DNA from: Corticium candelabrum
Lineage: Eukaryota > Porifera > Homoscleromorpha > Homosclerophorida > Plakinidae
Length of the DNA: 64,000 nt
Reading direction: 5' to 3'
NCBI RefSeq assembly: GCF_963422355.1
Contig: NC_085093.1
Span: 4,136,503-4,200,502, forward strand
In this document: in pieces, positions 53,823 through 64,000 of the stretch
Numbering within the stretch: position 1 is the first letter of the stretch
How the letters are laid out: the number at the start of each line of letters is the position of its first letter
The notes under the pieces: model-generated
What the model was told of the DNA's origin: nothing
The model's input: only the letters and a program-made list of their open reading frames with translations
The model's database searches: none
Made by a program: the position numbers and the translations under genes

Positions 53823-55386
53823 TGGAATGAAATTATTGATGTTAAGATTTGGACTATTCTTTCTGAAATGTGTATAATATTGTCGTGTAAATGTAAAAAG
53901 TAGATTACTTTCGTAGACTCTGTCGGTGTGAGACTGTGACTGGGTGGGATTTTTTATTGAGCCAGTCTGGCTGTGCTGTTATGAGATGTCACTCACCGTC
54001 TACAGTCTCTGCGAATTGTTTGAAGTGTCTAAGCTAAACGAGACATTCAGAACCAATGATGAAACGAAGCGGTCACATGATGTGACAACTACCTTCTGAG
54101 ATTAATATCTTTAACTGTTTATTGGAAGGTTTTTTCAACATCATTGATATATTGGACACATTTGAGGATTACTGACTTGATATCAAATAGTAATACTAAA
54201 AGTTTCCAGTGTGCTAATATCGATGTATTTTGAGGTGGTAGTTATGGCAGGTATCCACACATGCATTATAATACGTATTGCCATAACTACCACTTCTGAA
54301 AACTTTAGTATACTAATTGATATCAAATAATATATATTGTTGTGTAAATGTAAAAATGTATTAGTTTCATAGACTCTGTGACTGTCTGGGTGGGATTTTT
54401 GATTGAGCCAGTCTGGCTATGCTGTTGTGAGATGTCACTCACGGTCCACAGTCTCTGCACATCATTTGGAACGTCTAAGCCAGTTAGAAACGGTCACATG
54501 ATCTGTGACATCGTTGACCATTTATTAGCAGGTTTCTCTAACATCATCGATATATATCCAACACATTTGACGATTAGTGACTTGATATCAATTAGTAATA
54601 CTAAAGTTTTCAGTATGTGCTAATATCGATGTATTTTTGTGGCAGGTATCCACACGTAGACTGACTTATTGGTACACGACATTTACGCTTATTATAGTCT
54701 AGGGCTTGACATGGACATCATCTAGACTCGTGCCCTTAAGCCAACAGCATGTCTGAAACCACATGGTCCTATAAACGTCACACGTGACAGCTAGTGCAGG
54801 TGATGTAGTAATCAAATAGCAATTCCTTCTTTCTCACTGCTGATAGTATCGTAGTAGTCACAACAGTCAGGTACATACAGTAATGGAGTGTATTCAAACC
54901 ATGTAATACCAAGTTAGCCAACTGGTTGCTACATGTACAGTACTACTACACCATGTGCGCTAGCTGTCACGTGTGCATAGGACCACGTGGTTTTACATGT
55001 GTTATAGTTGGCCTAGCACCACATAGCCCCATGCACACGTGAGAGATAAAGCAGGTGGTGTGGCAAGGACTTGGCACTGACTCTAATGCCAAGTGTGTGA
55101 AACAGGTCTAGGCAACGGCCACACATGGAGTACACATATACACTGTTGACGACTGCTGGAATATTTATTATTTATTATTCAACAAAACGTGCACACATAT
55201 ATAATCACAGCAAATTAATGTATGTCCCCCCGAGGAATAGTTAACACAAGACGATCGCTGTTTCCCAATACCCAACATGATCATAGCGGTGCCCTGAAAT
55301 GATATGTTAGTAAATCTGTAAATCCCTTCTTAGAAGACGGCCGAGCATGCGTAAACGTGTTCTGTTTCTCTCTATGTGCTATTGTG
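53823..55386. repeat. NBEAL-epsin spacer: tandem duplication and two foldback elements
   Basis: No gene. The segment 53878-54240 is repeated, diverged, at 54337-54650 (shared GGGTGGGATTTTT.., GAGCCAGTCTGGCT, GAGATGTCACTCAC). Between them, 54175-54325 is an inverted repeat with a perfect GTGGTAGTTATGGCA core pair. A second foldback covers about 54755-55005, with arms containing ACCACATGGTCCTAT and its near-perfect inverse. A further partial copy of that arm lies at 55015-55075. Confidence 0.7.
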
Positions 55387-57066
55387 TCACCACCCGGACG
55401 TCATGAACGGGTTCTGTTGCTGTTGTTGAGGGTATCCCATTGCCATGCCTTGCATTGGAGCCATAGGGGCGGCCATATATGATTGAGGCTGCTGAGGAGG
55501 GAGGGTCGTAGCGGCGAGTGCCGGTCGGCTGCTATCGGGAATAAGAGGGGCGGGTAGAAGAGGAGCGTTCACGCCGCCTGTCGTGTAGCCGGTGTTGGTC
55601 GCTTTTAATTCGTTGAGCGACTTCGCTTTCGGTTTCTGTACTTGAGTGAAGGGGTTGGCGGGCTGTGACGATGGACGGTGTGCGAGCGACGTCCCGAACA
55701 CGGACGGTGGAATGACCGTGGCGCCGACTGGTTCGTTGAGGAATGGATTCGCTCCGGGCATCGCGACCGATTTCTGCGGGCCGGTGCCTAAGAGCGAGTC
55801 GACGTTAACGAGACCGGAATGATCGCCAAGAAACGAGCTCGGCTTGTCATGGTCTTGCGGGTGAGACATCGAGTTGTTCATTGTGGCCATCGGCGGTGGC
55901 AAAGTCTGCTGCATCTGTGACATATTGAATGCATCGACCACCGGCTTAGGCTGAGAGCTGCCATTTGTGGCCGACGATAGAGAAGCAAGCAGGTCGAAGT
56001 CATCGGGCGACTGAACTCGTTCGGCCGGCATTTGCTCTGGTGACATCATCGGTCCCGCACCAAACGGTGTATCCATCGATTCCCATTTTTTCGTATTTCC
56101 GACACTCGGTTGAGTCACCCATGGATTCTGCTGCTTTGGTTGGCCACCGACACTCCACGGATCGTTGCTGACGAAATCATTCTCGAAGCCTGGATTGTGC
56201 GGTAGTCCTTGTGTTGAAAGCTTCAACAGCGTTGAATTATGTTCGTGGTTGGCTTCTTGTCGGCTGGTCGTGATGGCCGCCTGTATGCGCTGCTCCTCGC
56301 TGATGCGTAACTCCGAGTCATGTTCCGCCTGCTGCTTGCTCAACGCGAGAGCCAATCTTAACTGCATGTCCTCCTCGACGGCGTCGGATGGACGTGCCTG
56401 CTCGATGACCGACGACGACGCGGCGGCCGCCGGCGGCGCCGTCAATTGTGGCGGCGCCGCCGGAAACTGCGGCTCCGCCATTTGGATGTCTGGCGAAATT
56501 TGCGACGGCGGAACGTCCAACGACATCGTCCCCGTCGTCGCCGTGCTGTTCTTCTTCGCCCGTCCGAACTGCGCGTGGATCGTCTGGCTGCTCACCGCCT
56601 GATTGGCCTGCGCGAATCGCTCCCTCGCCTTCATCGCCTTCTCACGCTCAAGCCTGAGACGGTCGTCGTCCTTCAGTAGGGCGACAAGCTGCTTGGACTT
56701 CTCACGCACGTTGACACCCTGGTCTTTGCCGTCCTTGTCGACGAACTGGAAGTCCTTGAGCGTCTGAACGGTGAAGACGTGCTCGCGGCATTGCTGATAG
56801 ACTCTCTCACTACCCGTTTTGATCAGATAGTCGAGAACGACAAGCGCCTTGTACACGTGTCGCCAATTCTTGCCGTGGTCGTTGAGTCGTCTCCATATCA
56901 TGCCCATCACCTGCCCGAATTCCATCACGTTGTACGTCGAGTCGGCAATCTCGGCCATCAGAGACGACGAGGGGCCCCACGGGTCGTTCGACGTCGCCTC
57001 GCGCACTTTCACTTCCGCGTCAGTGTAGTTGTTCACGACGTTCTTCAGCTGGCGACGGATTGGCAT
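55387..57066 (-). CDS. EPN: Epsin, endocytic clathrin adaptor
   Basis: Binds PtdIns(4,5)P2, bends membrane and links ubiquitinated cargo to clathrin and AP2 at the plasma membrane. Single uninterrupted frame of 559 aa from ATG 57066 (MPIRRQLKNVVNNYTDAEVK). The ENTH domain (residues 1 to about 145) shows NYTDAEVKVREATSNDPWGP, MIWRRLNDHGKNWRHVYKAL and DGKDQGVNVREKSKQL. A ubiquitin-interacting motif EEDMQLRLALALSKQQAE lies near residue 235, and a weaker second one follows. Next come DPW (NDPWSV), a DFDLLASLS segment resembling a clathrin/AP2 peptide, and three NPF motifs (ANPFLNE, ANPFTQ, QNPFMTS) for EH-domain partners. The length is usual for EPN1/2. The coding sequence is GC-richer than its surroundings and lacks introns, unlike most neighbours. 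Confidence 0.97.
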   Translation of the reverse strand: MPIRRQLKNVVNNYTDAEVKVREATSNDPWGPSSSLMAEIADSTYNVMEFGQVMGMIWRRLNDHGKNWRHVYKALVVLDYLIKTGSERVYQQCREHVFTVQTLKDFQFVDKDGKDQGVNVREKSKQLVALLKDDDRLRLEREKAMKARERFAQANQAVSSQTIHAQFGRAKKNSTATTGTMSLDVPPSQISPDIQMAEPQFPAAPPQLTAPPAAAASSSVIEQARPSDAVEEDMQLRLALALSKQQAEHDSELRISEEQRIQAAITTSRQEANHEHNSTLLKLSTQGLPHNPGFENDFVSNDPWSVGGQPKQQNPWVTQPSVGNTKKWESMDTPFGAGPMMSPEQMPAERVQSPDDFDLLASLSSATNGSSQPKPVVDAFNMSQMQQTLPPPMATMNNSMSHPQDHDKPSSFLGDHSGLVNVDSLLGTGPQKSVAMPGANPFLNEPVGATVIPPSVFGTSLAHRPSSQPANPFTQVQKPKAKSLNELKATNTGYTTGGVNAPLLPAPLIPDSSRPALAATTLPPQQPQSYMAAPMAPMQGMAMGYPQQQQQNPFMTSGW

Positions 57067-57732
57067 GTTGACGAGCTACACCGCGCGCACACACGCTAAA
57101 TGATAGGGCACAGGCACTTGGGGGTAGCGAGAGATTTTCGTGTTTGCATATGTGGTGACGTCACCGGCGCGAGCGGAAGTCGGCCGACCGGTAGTGTGGA
57201 TTTCTACAGGTTACTAGACGACGTAGACGGGAAGTTTGAATAGTTTGGGTGCAAAATGCGTCATTGCGTCGTTGGGACTCCCGACGAGGTTCTCGGGGTC
57301 GGCGATCGCGCAACTGCTTGTGACATGACTGACTGACTGATTTGCGTTGTAACTCATTAGCATAGTGTGGATACTTGAGGTATGTAGTAGTGGCCGGATT
57401 TTGGCAGGACGTCAGGGTGTGACTTGAGTGAGATATTTTACGTATGTGTAATCCTAATTGCTCATTAACATCCTACCATTCAAGTTACACTCTGCTACAT
57501 CAATGACGGCTGCACTAAATGTGACATTATGCTACTCCTCCATATCCGCTAGAGAAGAAAGCTGTACAATGTTAGACAAATATTGTTCATTCATGGAATC
57601 CAGCAGACCATGCGTTGTTCAGCACTTGAGATTTGCTGACTTTGCTGACTTTGAATGCAGACACAGGACACAAAATTCACATACAATGTTGTCTGGCCAA
57701 TTCAATAACAGACAAGACAACCAAACTGATAA
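57067..57732. other. Upstream region of epsin
   Basis: Contains the presumed promoter (57070-57300, GC-rich, no TATA box obvious). The left boundary of the LINE remnant is unclear. No other gene seen. Confidence 0.5.
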
Positions 57733-57935
57733 CTGAAAGAAGAAATTTGTGCAGGAGAAAACTTCTGCTTTTTCTAGAAACATCACTACTTGTGCGGAAT
57801 TAATTTGTGTGGCACTAAAGCTATGCGCAATAAGATCATGCACAAGGGAAAATTAGATGTGGAATTTTTGTGCGATGGACTTGTGATCGCACAAAATCGC
57901 ACAAATTTTTCTCCTGCACTAATTTCTTCTTTCAG
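57733..57935. mobile_element. MITE inside a LINE remnant
   Basis: Ends CTGAAAGAAGAAATTTGTGC and, inverted, CTGAAAGAAGAAATTAGTGC differ at one base; the inverted match continues for about 9 more bases (AGGAGAAAA). The interior repeats TTTGTGCG-type motifs. TAACTGAAAG occurs across both borders, so the target duplication cannot be fixed. Confidence 0.78.
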
Positions 57936-58135
57936 GGTAACTGAAAGATGCACTCGTGCTAGTACCACTATCTCTGTATCCCTCGACCCAAACAGAGGCA
58001 CTGAATATAGAGGAGCAACTCTGTGGAATTCATTACGGGTAGTTTCCGATCTAGAGAGTCATTTTCGAATTTTAGTATCATCTATCATTAGAGAGTATTA
58101 TCCTATAGAGAAAATATTTACTTACATTTGTTACT
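57936..58135 (+). pseudogene. C-terminal fragment of a non-LTR reverse transcriptase ORF
   Basis: The frame starting near 57938 contains TTISVSLDPNRGTEYRGATL followed by WNSLRVVSDLESHFRILVSS, the pattern (YRG..LWNSL) found at the end of ORF2 in several LINE clades. No RT catalytic motifs are present, so this is a 5'-truncated remnant. (TA)n follows at 58199-58227. Confidence 0.55.
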
Positions 58136-58196
58136 TTATTGTTATGTGTACTGTAGTCGTTTTGTCTGCATATAGTTTATCTTGCTAGTTTGTGTT

Positions 58197-58198
<2 letters not shown>

Positions 58199-58230
<32 letters not shown>

Positions 58231-58380
58231 TACAGGAGAACAGCTTATCCGGGTAACTGTTCCCGGGTAAGTTACCTAACTGCACATGACTTCCAGGTTT
58301 CTGCTGCCTGGATATATGTATATGGCTGCCTGGATATATGTATATGATATGTATACATATATAATATATCTCGACCTCAA
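58199..58380. repeat. (TA)n and short tandem repeat
   Basis: TA run to 58227, then two tandem copies of GCCTGGATATATGTATATG near 58307-58348, and further TATATA runs. Lies between the LINE remnant and the 3' end of the coiled-coil gene. Confidence 0.85.
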
Positions 58381-58508
58381 TAAACATGACGAGAGAGAGA
58401 GGCTTGCTTCGCTCGCCAAATAAATCTAATATGTATATATATATACGTATATGCAAACTTTACTACTACTACCTATTATACAGTAGTACTCCTGTCTCCT
58501 GCCTTCTC

Positions 58509-61467
58509 CTACATCACCGAGCATGTCGTACTCGAATGTGCACTATTCGATCGTTTGAGATGCTCGTGTTGTGACGACTCGATGATGTCTTCCTGTAGTG
58601 CCGATGACCTCAGCTGCTCTCTGGTTGACTCTCGTCGGAATCGTCTTTTTCCAGTCGATGATTTTTGCTGCTGTGTTGTTGGAATCGATGAGACAGCACC
58701 GGTTGTTGTCTCTGATCGATGTCGAGATGGCCTTTTATCACCAAAACTCTTACTGTCTCTGTATTGGTTTATCTGACCGAGAGCCAACTGCAAGTGTTGT
58801 TGAAAGTGAGAATGGAGAGCCTCCAGTTCTTCATTTTCCTTTTCCGACACTAACAGCGTTTGCTGGAGGTGACGGATCAGCTGCTCTTTGTTTTGTTTTT
58901 GTAGTTGGGTGGCAAGCAGCTGCTCTTTTAGTGTCAGAAGCTCATCGGTCTTGGGCTTCAACACTGCACTAACTCCTCCAGTTCGTGGCCTAAACAAATA
59001 TTATCCAGTCAGTAGCTAGACTATCTGTTGTGTGGTGTATGTGTACTTTTGTAATGCACTGATAGGCGGATAGGAAGGGGTTGTGGCCAAAATACCAATT
59101 TGTATTGCAACATTGTTAATATATCAAGCTAAGAGTATCATACAGTCTAACAAGCGTCCATCCATAGCTGTGGTACTGTGGTCATGTGACATATTTGAAA
59201 TTGATCAACAAAGCATAATGAAAATGTGATTTACTTAGTTTAATTAACTAATAGAAGTAACTTGATATCAAACTAATGGCAGACAATAGTGGTTCGGGTA
59301 CAACACACGCATGCACACGCTTATATCTCACGGTGTTTTCAAGGCGTTTGCTACTTCTTCTTTCCTACTCAAAAGATCCTACAAATACAGAGATGTTCCT
59401 CATTTGTCTTCACTACAAAACTACTATTCTACAACTTTGCACTGTATACCTGCTCTTGTTGCTGAAGCTCCTCCTTCTTATGAGTCAGAATCTCTTGTCT
59501 CCTTGCAAAATATGCTTCAGACTCCAATATCTAAAAAGATCAAACAGACCATGCAGTAATCAATCTCTTTGCTATGCCATCTTTGCTTTCAGTGAAAGCA
59601 TCTAATTGTATTAGCAGCAAACCCTAACACAATAGAGTCTGGAAAGCAGCAAGTACTCCACCATGTGCCAACCCATCTGGGCACAAGATTCACTATTGCC
59701 CGTGGTTTGACACGCACGCAGTGGAATATCCAGAAGAGGTAATTAAATAACACCAGAAGCAAGCACAAAGGTTAACTAAGATTGCCTAAAATTAAGGCCC
59801 CTGTCAGTGCCAGCTACGAAACACGTGACAACAATGTGACTTGGATCACATGCCATTTCTCTACTTTACAGTGCCATGATCTATGACAATGATCTGAGAC
59901 GATAGAAAACACCTCATCTGACTGCTCCTTGAGATTATCCCACAATCTCTGTAGCTCATTAGTTTGTTCTTCCAATTCTTTCTGGAGTCAAAAAGAACAA
60001 CATCGATTAATGACACAACGGTGAGTCAAACGATAGAAGTCAGTTTGATACAACAACAAATTGATCAAGCAATATTAATTATAGAAACACACGAACATAT
60101 TCACACAAACAGTGCAAGCAATCAAGATCAGTTAACCTCAACCCACAGCATGATCCAGATTAGTGTAAAGTCTACATAAAAGATTTAGTACGCGTGAACA
60201 CTGCCACACAAGTTATCGTACATCCAACATTCATACTATGCTAGCCAGATGAATCTAAATTATGCGTGTCTAACCCATTTAGCTTGTAAAATGTCTCGCT
60301 TCTCATTCAACTTGTTCTGCTCTCTTAGTTCTGTTACTTCGCCTTCATACTGAGACCTGATATGGACACAAACGAAAGATCAGCTAATAGGCTTGGCAAA
60401 CTCTATAATACAGATTGTGTGATACTATGCACTGCACCGACACTAATTAATGTTAATGGCTAAACAGTCACCACTCTCCTGTACATTCAAGTTGGAACAT
60501 GTAACATTAAAATTTAGCAATTTAATTAATCTATTATAATCTATATAAATTATTATACAAATATATTCAAATTTACATTTGACTTAAACACAATTCACAT
60601 TTAATAATATATATAATATATAATTAATAAATTACTACATATATTATATATTTATTCATAAAAATATAAAATACTATAAAAATATATAATTAGTAAATTA
60701 CTATATATTTTATATATCTATTAAATGTGACTTGTGTTTAAACCAAATTTAAATTTTATATAAATATTTTAGTAATATATAAAAATTAAGAATTTACGTT
60801 CTACCTTCAATGGGTCTACTTCATCAAGAATATAAATAACAGCATGCATTCTCAATGAGGCATATAAAAAAAGTGTGAATGTGTGAAAGTTCAAACAGCC
60901 AGATTTCATACTTCGTACTATGCATAATACAACTCTTGCTGCAAATTAAACTAAATTTTTTTGTCCAATTTTGTCCAATCAAATCTATTAGATGCCCAGA
61001 CAATTTTCTGTTTGGCCAGACATAAGTCCAAGCAGGCAGAAAAAATTATTTCAAGCACTGCAACATGACATACCACATTGCAGCTGTGCAGTAGAGTAAA
61101 GACTATAAAGATTTTGCGATCTTACAGACGATTCCATGGCTCTGCCACTGAAATTACACAGCTGTACGTCAGTACCTCAACCTCTCTCTTTCAACCTCTG
61201 ACTTAGAATGCAACTCTTGTACAACCTGCTGTAGTGCCGCTTTCTCTTGACGTAGACGATTCACCTACGAGACAGTAACATAGTCTTTCTAAACCTGTCA
61301 TATTTGCCATATACCTAACATAACCGTTTTTAAATCTGTGAGGTGTCACATGACAAATGACAACTTCAAAGTTTATATCAATTTCCAATTGATCAATTGA
61401 TCCATATTTCAACACCATAATCAGACATTACGAAATATCAAACAAGTAATAATAATAACAATACTAG

Positions 61468-61517
<50 letters not shown>

Positions 61518-63753
61518 CAAAGAAGACATACACTGAGAGACCATAAGAATCATCAGGTGCCGTCTATCGTTCAGTCTGATCCGAGGTAGCAGGTCGGCAA
61601 AGCACAGGCGCTTCCGTGCAGAAGCAATTGACATTATCAGCAGTGAGGTTTGCCTCACTGAGTAAACTGATATATGAGAGTAGCAAGTTTATGAGTTTTT
61701 AGAGTTTCTGCGATTGCTGTATTATTGACATGGACAATATTTAAAAATATATCATATTGTTTAGTATAAAAAATAATATAATATACATTAACTTTAATTT
61801 ATTTAATGGCTAATAATTAATTAATACTGATAATAAATTAATAGTAATTATTAATTAATTAATACTAATAGTTAGTTAATTGGTGTAATTTCGGGTATTT
61901 TTACCTGACTCGTTTGCTCTTGTTTTATGTTGTAGATTGTATTCTCTTCGCTTTTCAACTCAGCTTCAACTAGAGTCTCTTGCAATGCGACTTTCTCTTT
62001 TAGTTTGGCAATCTGTTGAGGTCAAAGTCGTAAAACTTGCATCACAGAAAGTGTGATATAGAACAGGTGAACTAACATCGGATTCCAATCGCAGCACACT
62101 CTTCAGCTTTTCCCCGTGCTCTACGCACTCCATAGCAACCTCAACAACACTGGTATTTCTTATCCGGGACTTTGCATTAGCCTCGCAGCACTTGCATTCT
62201 GTTGCGGAGTAATCACACGCACGGCATGCACACGCACACACGCATGCAGACACTCATGCACGCACACACACGCACACACACGCACCCACGCACGTACGCA
62301 CGTACCTAGGTATCGTAAATACGTCTAGTCTAGAATTATCTAATCTAGATACTACGCTTACAGTTAGCACTAGCTATATATAGCAGAAGTAACGGTTTTT
62401 TAACTTGCCTTTGTGCATGGGGATGGCGCTAGATTGCATCGTTACCAGATAAAGCTCTCCTTGACGACTGGTGGTTTTCAGCGGCGGTGTAGCGAGAGGG
62501 GACCTGGGGGCAAACTTTGGCAATACCAACATGCCACTAGGTTTCCTAGGTGCTTGCTAACATGGTTGCAGTCTAAGGGATCTATAGATGATATGCTTGA
62601 GATCTAGGATGTCGTACACTAAAATTATAGTGTTCTAGACACGATGGTATGTCAACCGGTTTGAAAGAGCAGTGACGTAGCTATGGGCCAGGAGCCTGGT
62701 GGGGACACGTGCTCCGAAATTTGGCTCCTTTTTGAATTTTGATCGTATAGTTTGCAAATTGCAACCAAATTTTTTCAAATTCTAGGATAAGCTAGCACTT
62801 AGTGATTGTTAATGCCCATGACAATGATGATAATGATGTTGATTACAATAATATTAATCGAATCGCTTCTATTTAATTCAGTACGGCAAAAGACAACGGT
62901 CTTTCTATTGAAGTCCCTCCTAGACCACGTCGCAGATTGCAACAACCTACCCTTATGGATGAGATTGATGTATTGGAAACAACAGGAGCACGAAGAAATG
63001 AAGGTGATTTTAGAGACATTGATAACTATTATCGTATTTTAATTTACAACGCAACACTGGATCAGATAATTAGTAAATTCAACCAAGGTTTTTCGGTCTT
63101 TGATGACCGCAGCTAGTGAGTGTAGCCAAAGACCATCTTTTTAAATTTAACGTCAAAGTTATGGAGTCCTTGGCTAAGCGTTGGTCTTAAACATGAAATA
63201 GAGTCATTTCAGGCCGAGTCTGCAGCACTTTATCTAATTAAAGAGCAAACAGGAAGCAAGATTTCTCTCTGACGTGATATACCATACCTTGCCAGTGAAG
63301 GAGGCTTTCGTAGACCTGCTCAAAGTCTTACAAATTGCGTTGACATTAGGTGTCTCTACCGCGTCATGTGAACGTCGGTTTTTTTGAAAAGACGGAAGAC
63401 CTACCTGCCCTAGGGCTGACATGGAACAAAATTATAGATTAGCGTTTCTGGCCATAGAAAGAGATAATATATAGAGGGAGAGGGAGAGGGAGAGGGAGAG
63501 GGAGAGGGAGAGGGAGAGGGAGAGGGAGAGGGAGAGAGGGAGAGGGAGAGAGAGAGAGAGGGAGAGAGACTTGAAAGCAGCTAGACAGGTTTGCCGCAGT
63601 AGACAAGAACAGGAGAATTAAGCTTAAAGAAGACCGCGCTGCTCGCTCCAGAGACTCCTATATAAACACCTTGTCATGCATACTGTGCATGCATAGATGT
63701 AACGTATATCCTACCTCTTGTTCCGTCATCATCTGCGAACATTCTGACGCCAT
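58509..63753 (-). CDS. Coiled-coil protein, multi-exon, family unknown
   Basis: Not recognised. Start ATG 63753 (MASECSQMMTEQE, exon 63753-63715). Further exons on the minus strand: about 62190-62077 (MECVEHGEKLKSVLRLESD), 62012-61905 (IAKLKEKVALQETLVEAELK), 61264-61176 (VNRLRQEKAALQQVVQELHS), 60356-60275 (SQYEGEVTELREQNKLNEKR), 59981-59913 (KELEEQTNELQRLWDNLKEQ), 59530-59450 (ILESEAYFARRQEILTHKKE) and a last exon 58989-58509 (LKEQLLATQLQKQNKEQLIR, then a Ser/Thr/Arg-rich tail). Four consecutive exons (62012 to 59913) join in phase. The join to the last exon is out of phase as drawn, so one small exon or splice site is missing, and the second exon's 5' border is uncertain. Heptad-rich throughout; a structural or tethering role is likely but unproven. 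Confidence 0.72.
60430..60810. repeat. AT-rich foldback in intron of the coiled-coil gene
   Basis: Arms at about 60566-60610 and 60717-60760 are inverted: ACATTTGACTTAAACACAAT pairs, with few mismatches, with the reverse complement of TGTGACTTGTGTTTAAACCA plus flanks. The loop is almost pure A/T. Confidence 0.7.
61468..61516. repeat. (TA)n microsatellite
   Basis: About 24 TA units in an intron of the coiled-coil gene. Confidence 0.96.
62672..63480 (+). pseudogene. Decayed hAT-type transposase
   Basis: Lies antisense in the first intron of the coiled-coil gene. A CAGTGACGTAGCTATGG end at 62672 is hAT-like. Coding remnants on the plus strand: near 62890 a frame with IEVPPRPRRRLQQPTLMDEI and then NYYRILIYNATLDQIISKFN; and near 63335 LTLGVSTASCERRF, then, shifted, KRRKTYLP and MEQNYRLAFLAIERDNI. 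The last part matches the C-terminal hAT dimerisation pattern (C.R.FS.L..LKTYLR..M...RL..LAI.RD). Internal stops and frameshifts plus a large internal deletion show it is dead. The right terminal repeat was not found. Confidence 0.75.
63474..63568. repeat. (GGGAGA)n hexanucleotide repeat
   Basis: About 12 units of GAGAGG with slight variation near the right end, directly after the hAT remnant. Confidence 0.96.
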
Positions 63754-63863
63754 GTTGTCTGCAGTCTCAGCAGGGTTTTGACTGTATGTTAGACTGTTGA
63801 TAATACTAATTACACCTAGGTAACATAATATTAACTTACCACACGCCACATTACGTGGCGCTG

Positions 63864-63868
63864 ATTGG
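63864..63868 (-). promoter_or_regulatory. CCAAT box upstream of the coiled-coil gene
   Basis: CCAAT on the minus strand, about 110 bp before the ATG at 63753. It is next to a short palindromic GCCACATTACGTGGC at 63845-63859. Position and sequence fit a promoter element; no experimental support. Confidence 0.3.
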
Positions 63869-63939
63869 TCGAGAGGAAGCCTGCAACTACTGTTAGTACA
63901 TACCGAACAGTGACCCCGCATTTTAAATTATTAATTACG

Positions 63940-64000
63940 ATCTGTTCACACGGTCAACTGGATCGCGATCCGCTCGCGATTCTATCGCAATAGAAATATT
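63940..64000. repeat. End of a dispersed repeat related to 52157 and 23640
   Basis: CTGTTCACACGGTCAACTGG followed by ATCGCGATCCGCTCGCGATT resembles the terminal region of the 52157 MITE. The element runs off the window. Confidence 0.45.

Noticed and set aside
56165-57099. Plus-strand frames of 68-145 codons opposite epsin
   Set aside because: Shadows of the GC-rich epsin coding strand, with no independent protein-like pattern.

Overview
The window looks like nuclear DNA of an invertebrate animal. Genes are intron-rich with GT..AG introns, coding and non-coding DNA are interspersed with many small transposable elements, (AC/TG)n and (TCTG)n microsatellites are very abundant, and the recognisable proteins are animal or animal-typical (neurobeachin-like, epsin, synaptophysin-type MARVEL protein, MADF/BESS factor, lysosomal-type alpha-L-fucosidase). 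A sponge or another early-branching invertebrate would fit, but the lineage cannot be fixed from the sequence alone.

Layout. 67-2494 (+): 3' part of an alpha-L-fucosidase gene carrying an inserted PAN/Apple-like module. 3259-10972 (-): a four-exon synaptophysin/synaptogyrin-like gene; its last intron (6.8 kb) holds a 1.3 kb inverted-repeat element, a decayed Ty3/gypsy element with its own nested MITE, and a minisatellite. 10973-13660: intergenic, with a hAT-like MITE and a (TG)n run. 13661-15313 (-): an intact intronless multi-pass membrane protein of unknown family, followed at 15434-16819 by a decayed tandem copy. 19360-20445 (+): an unknown two-transmembrane ectodomain protein. 21265-22614 (+): a three-exon MADF/BESS regulator, preceded by a cluster of five TAACGCCA motifs.

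23203-53822 (+): one very large gene, about 65 exons, encoding a neurobeachin-like (NBEAL-type) BEACH protein: N-terminal armadillo-like region, concanavalin-like domain, PH-BEACH, BEACH and WD40. Its introns carry a pogo-like MITE, a tRNA-derived SINE candidate, other MITEs, LINE-type 3' ends with (TCTG)n tails, and, inside the BEACH coding region, a 5.55 kb nearly pure (TG)n array (42517-48068), the most striking object in the window.

53823-55386 is a repeat-rich spacer with a tandem duplication and two foldback elements. 55387-57066 (-): intronless epsin. 57400-58200: LINE remnant with a MITE. 58509-63753 (-): a multi-exon coiled-coil gene of unknown identity, whose first introns hold a decayed hAT transposase and a (GGGAGA)n run. 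Two recognised genes (NBEAL, epsin) act in membrane traffic and the synaptophysin-like protein is a vesicle-membrane family, but nothing in the sequence shows they are co-regulated. No rRNA gene, free-standing tRNA gene or CRISPR array was seen. Exon borders were read by eye from splice signals and reading frame and should be taken as approximate unless stated.
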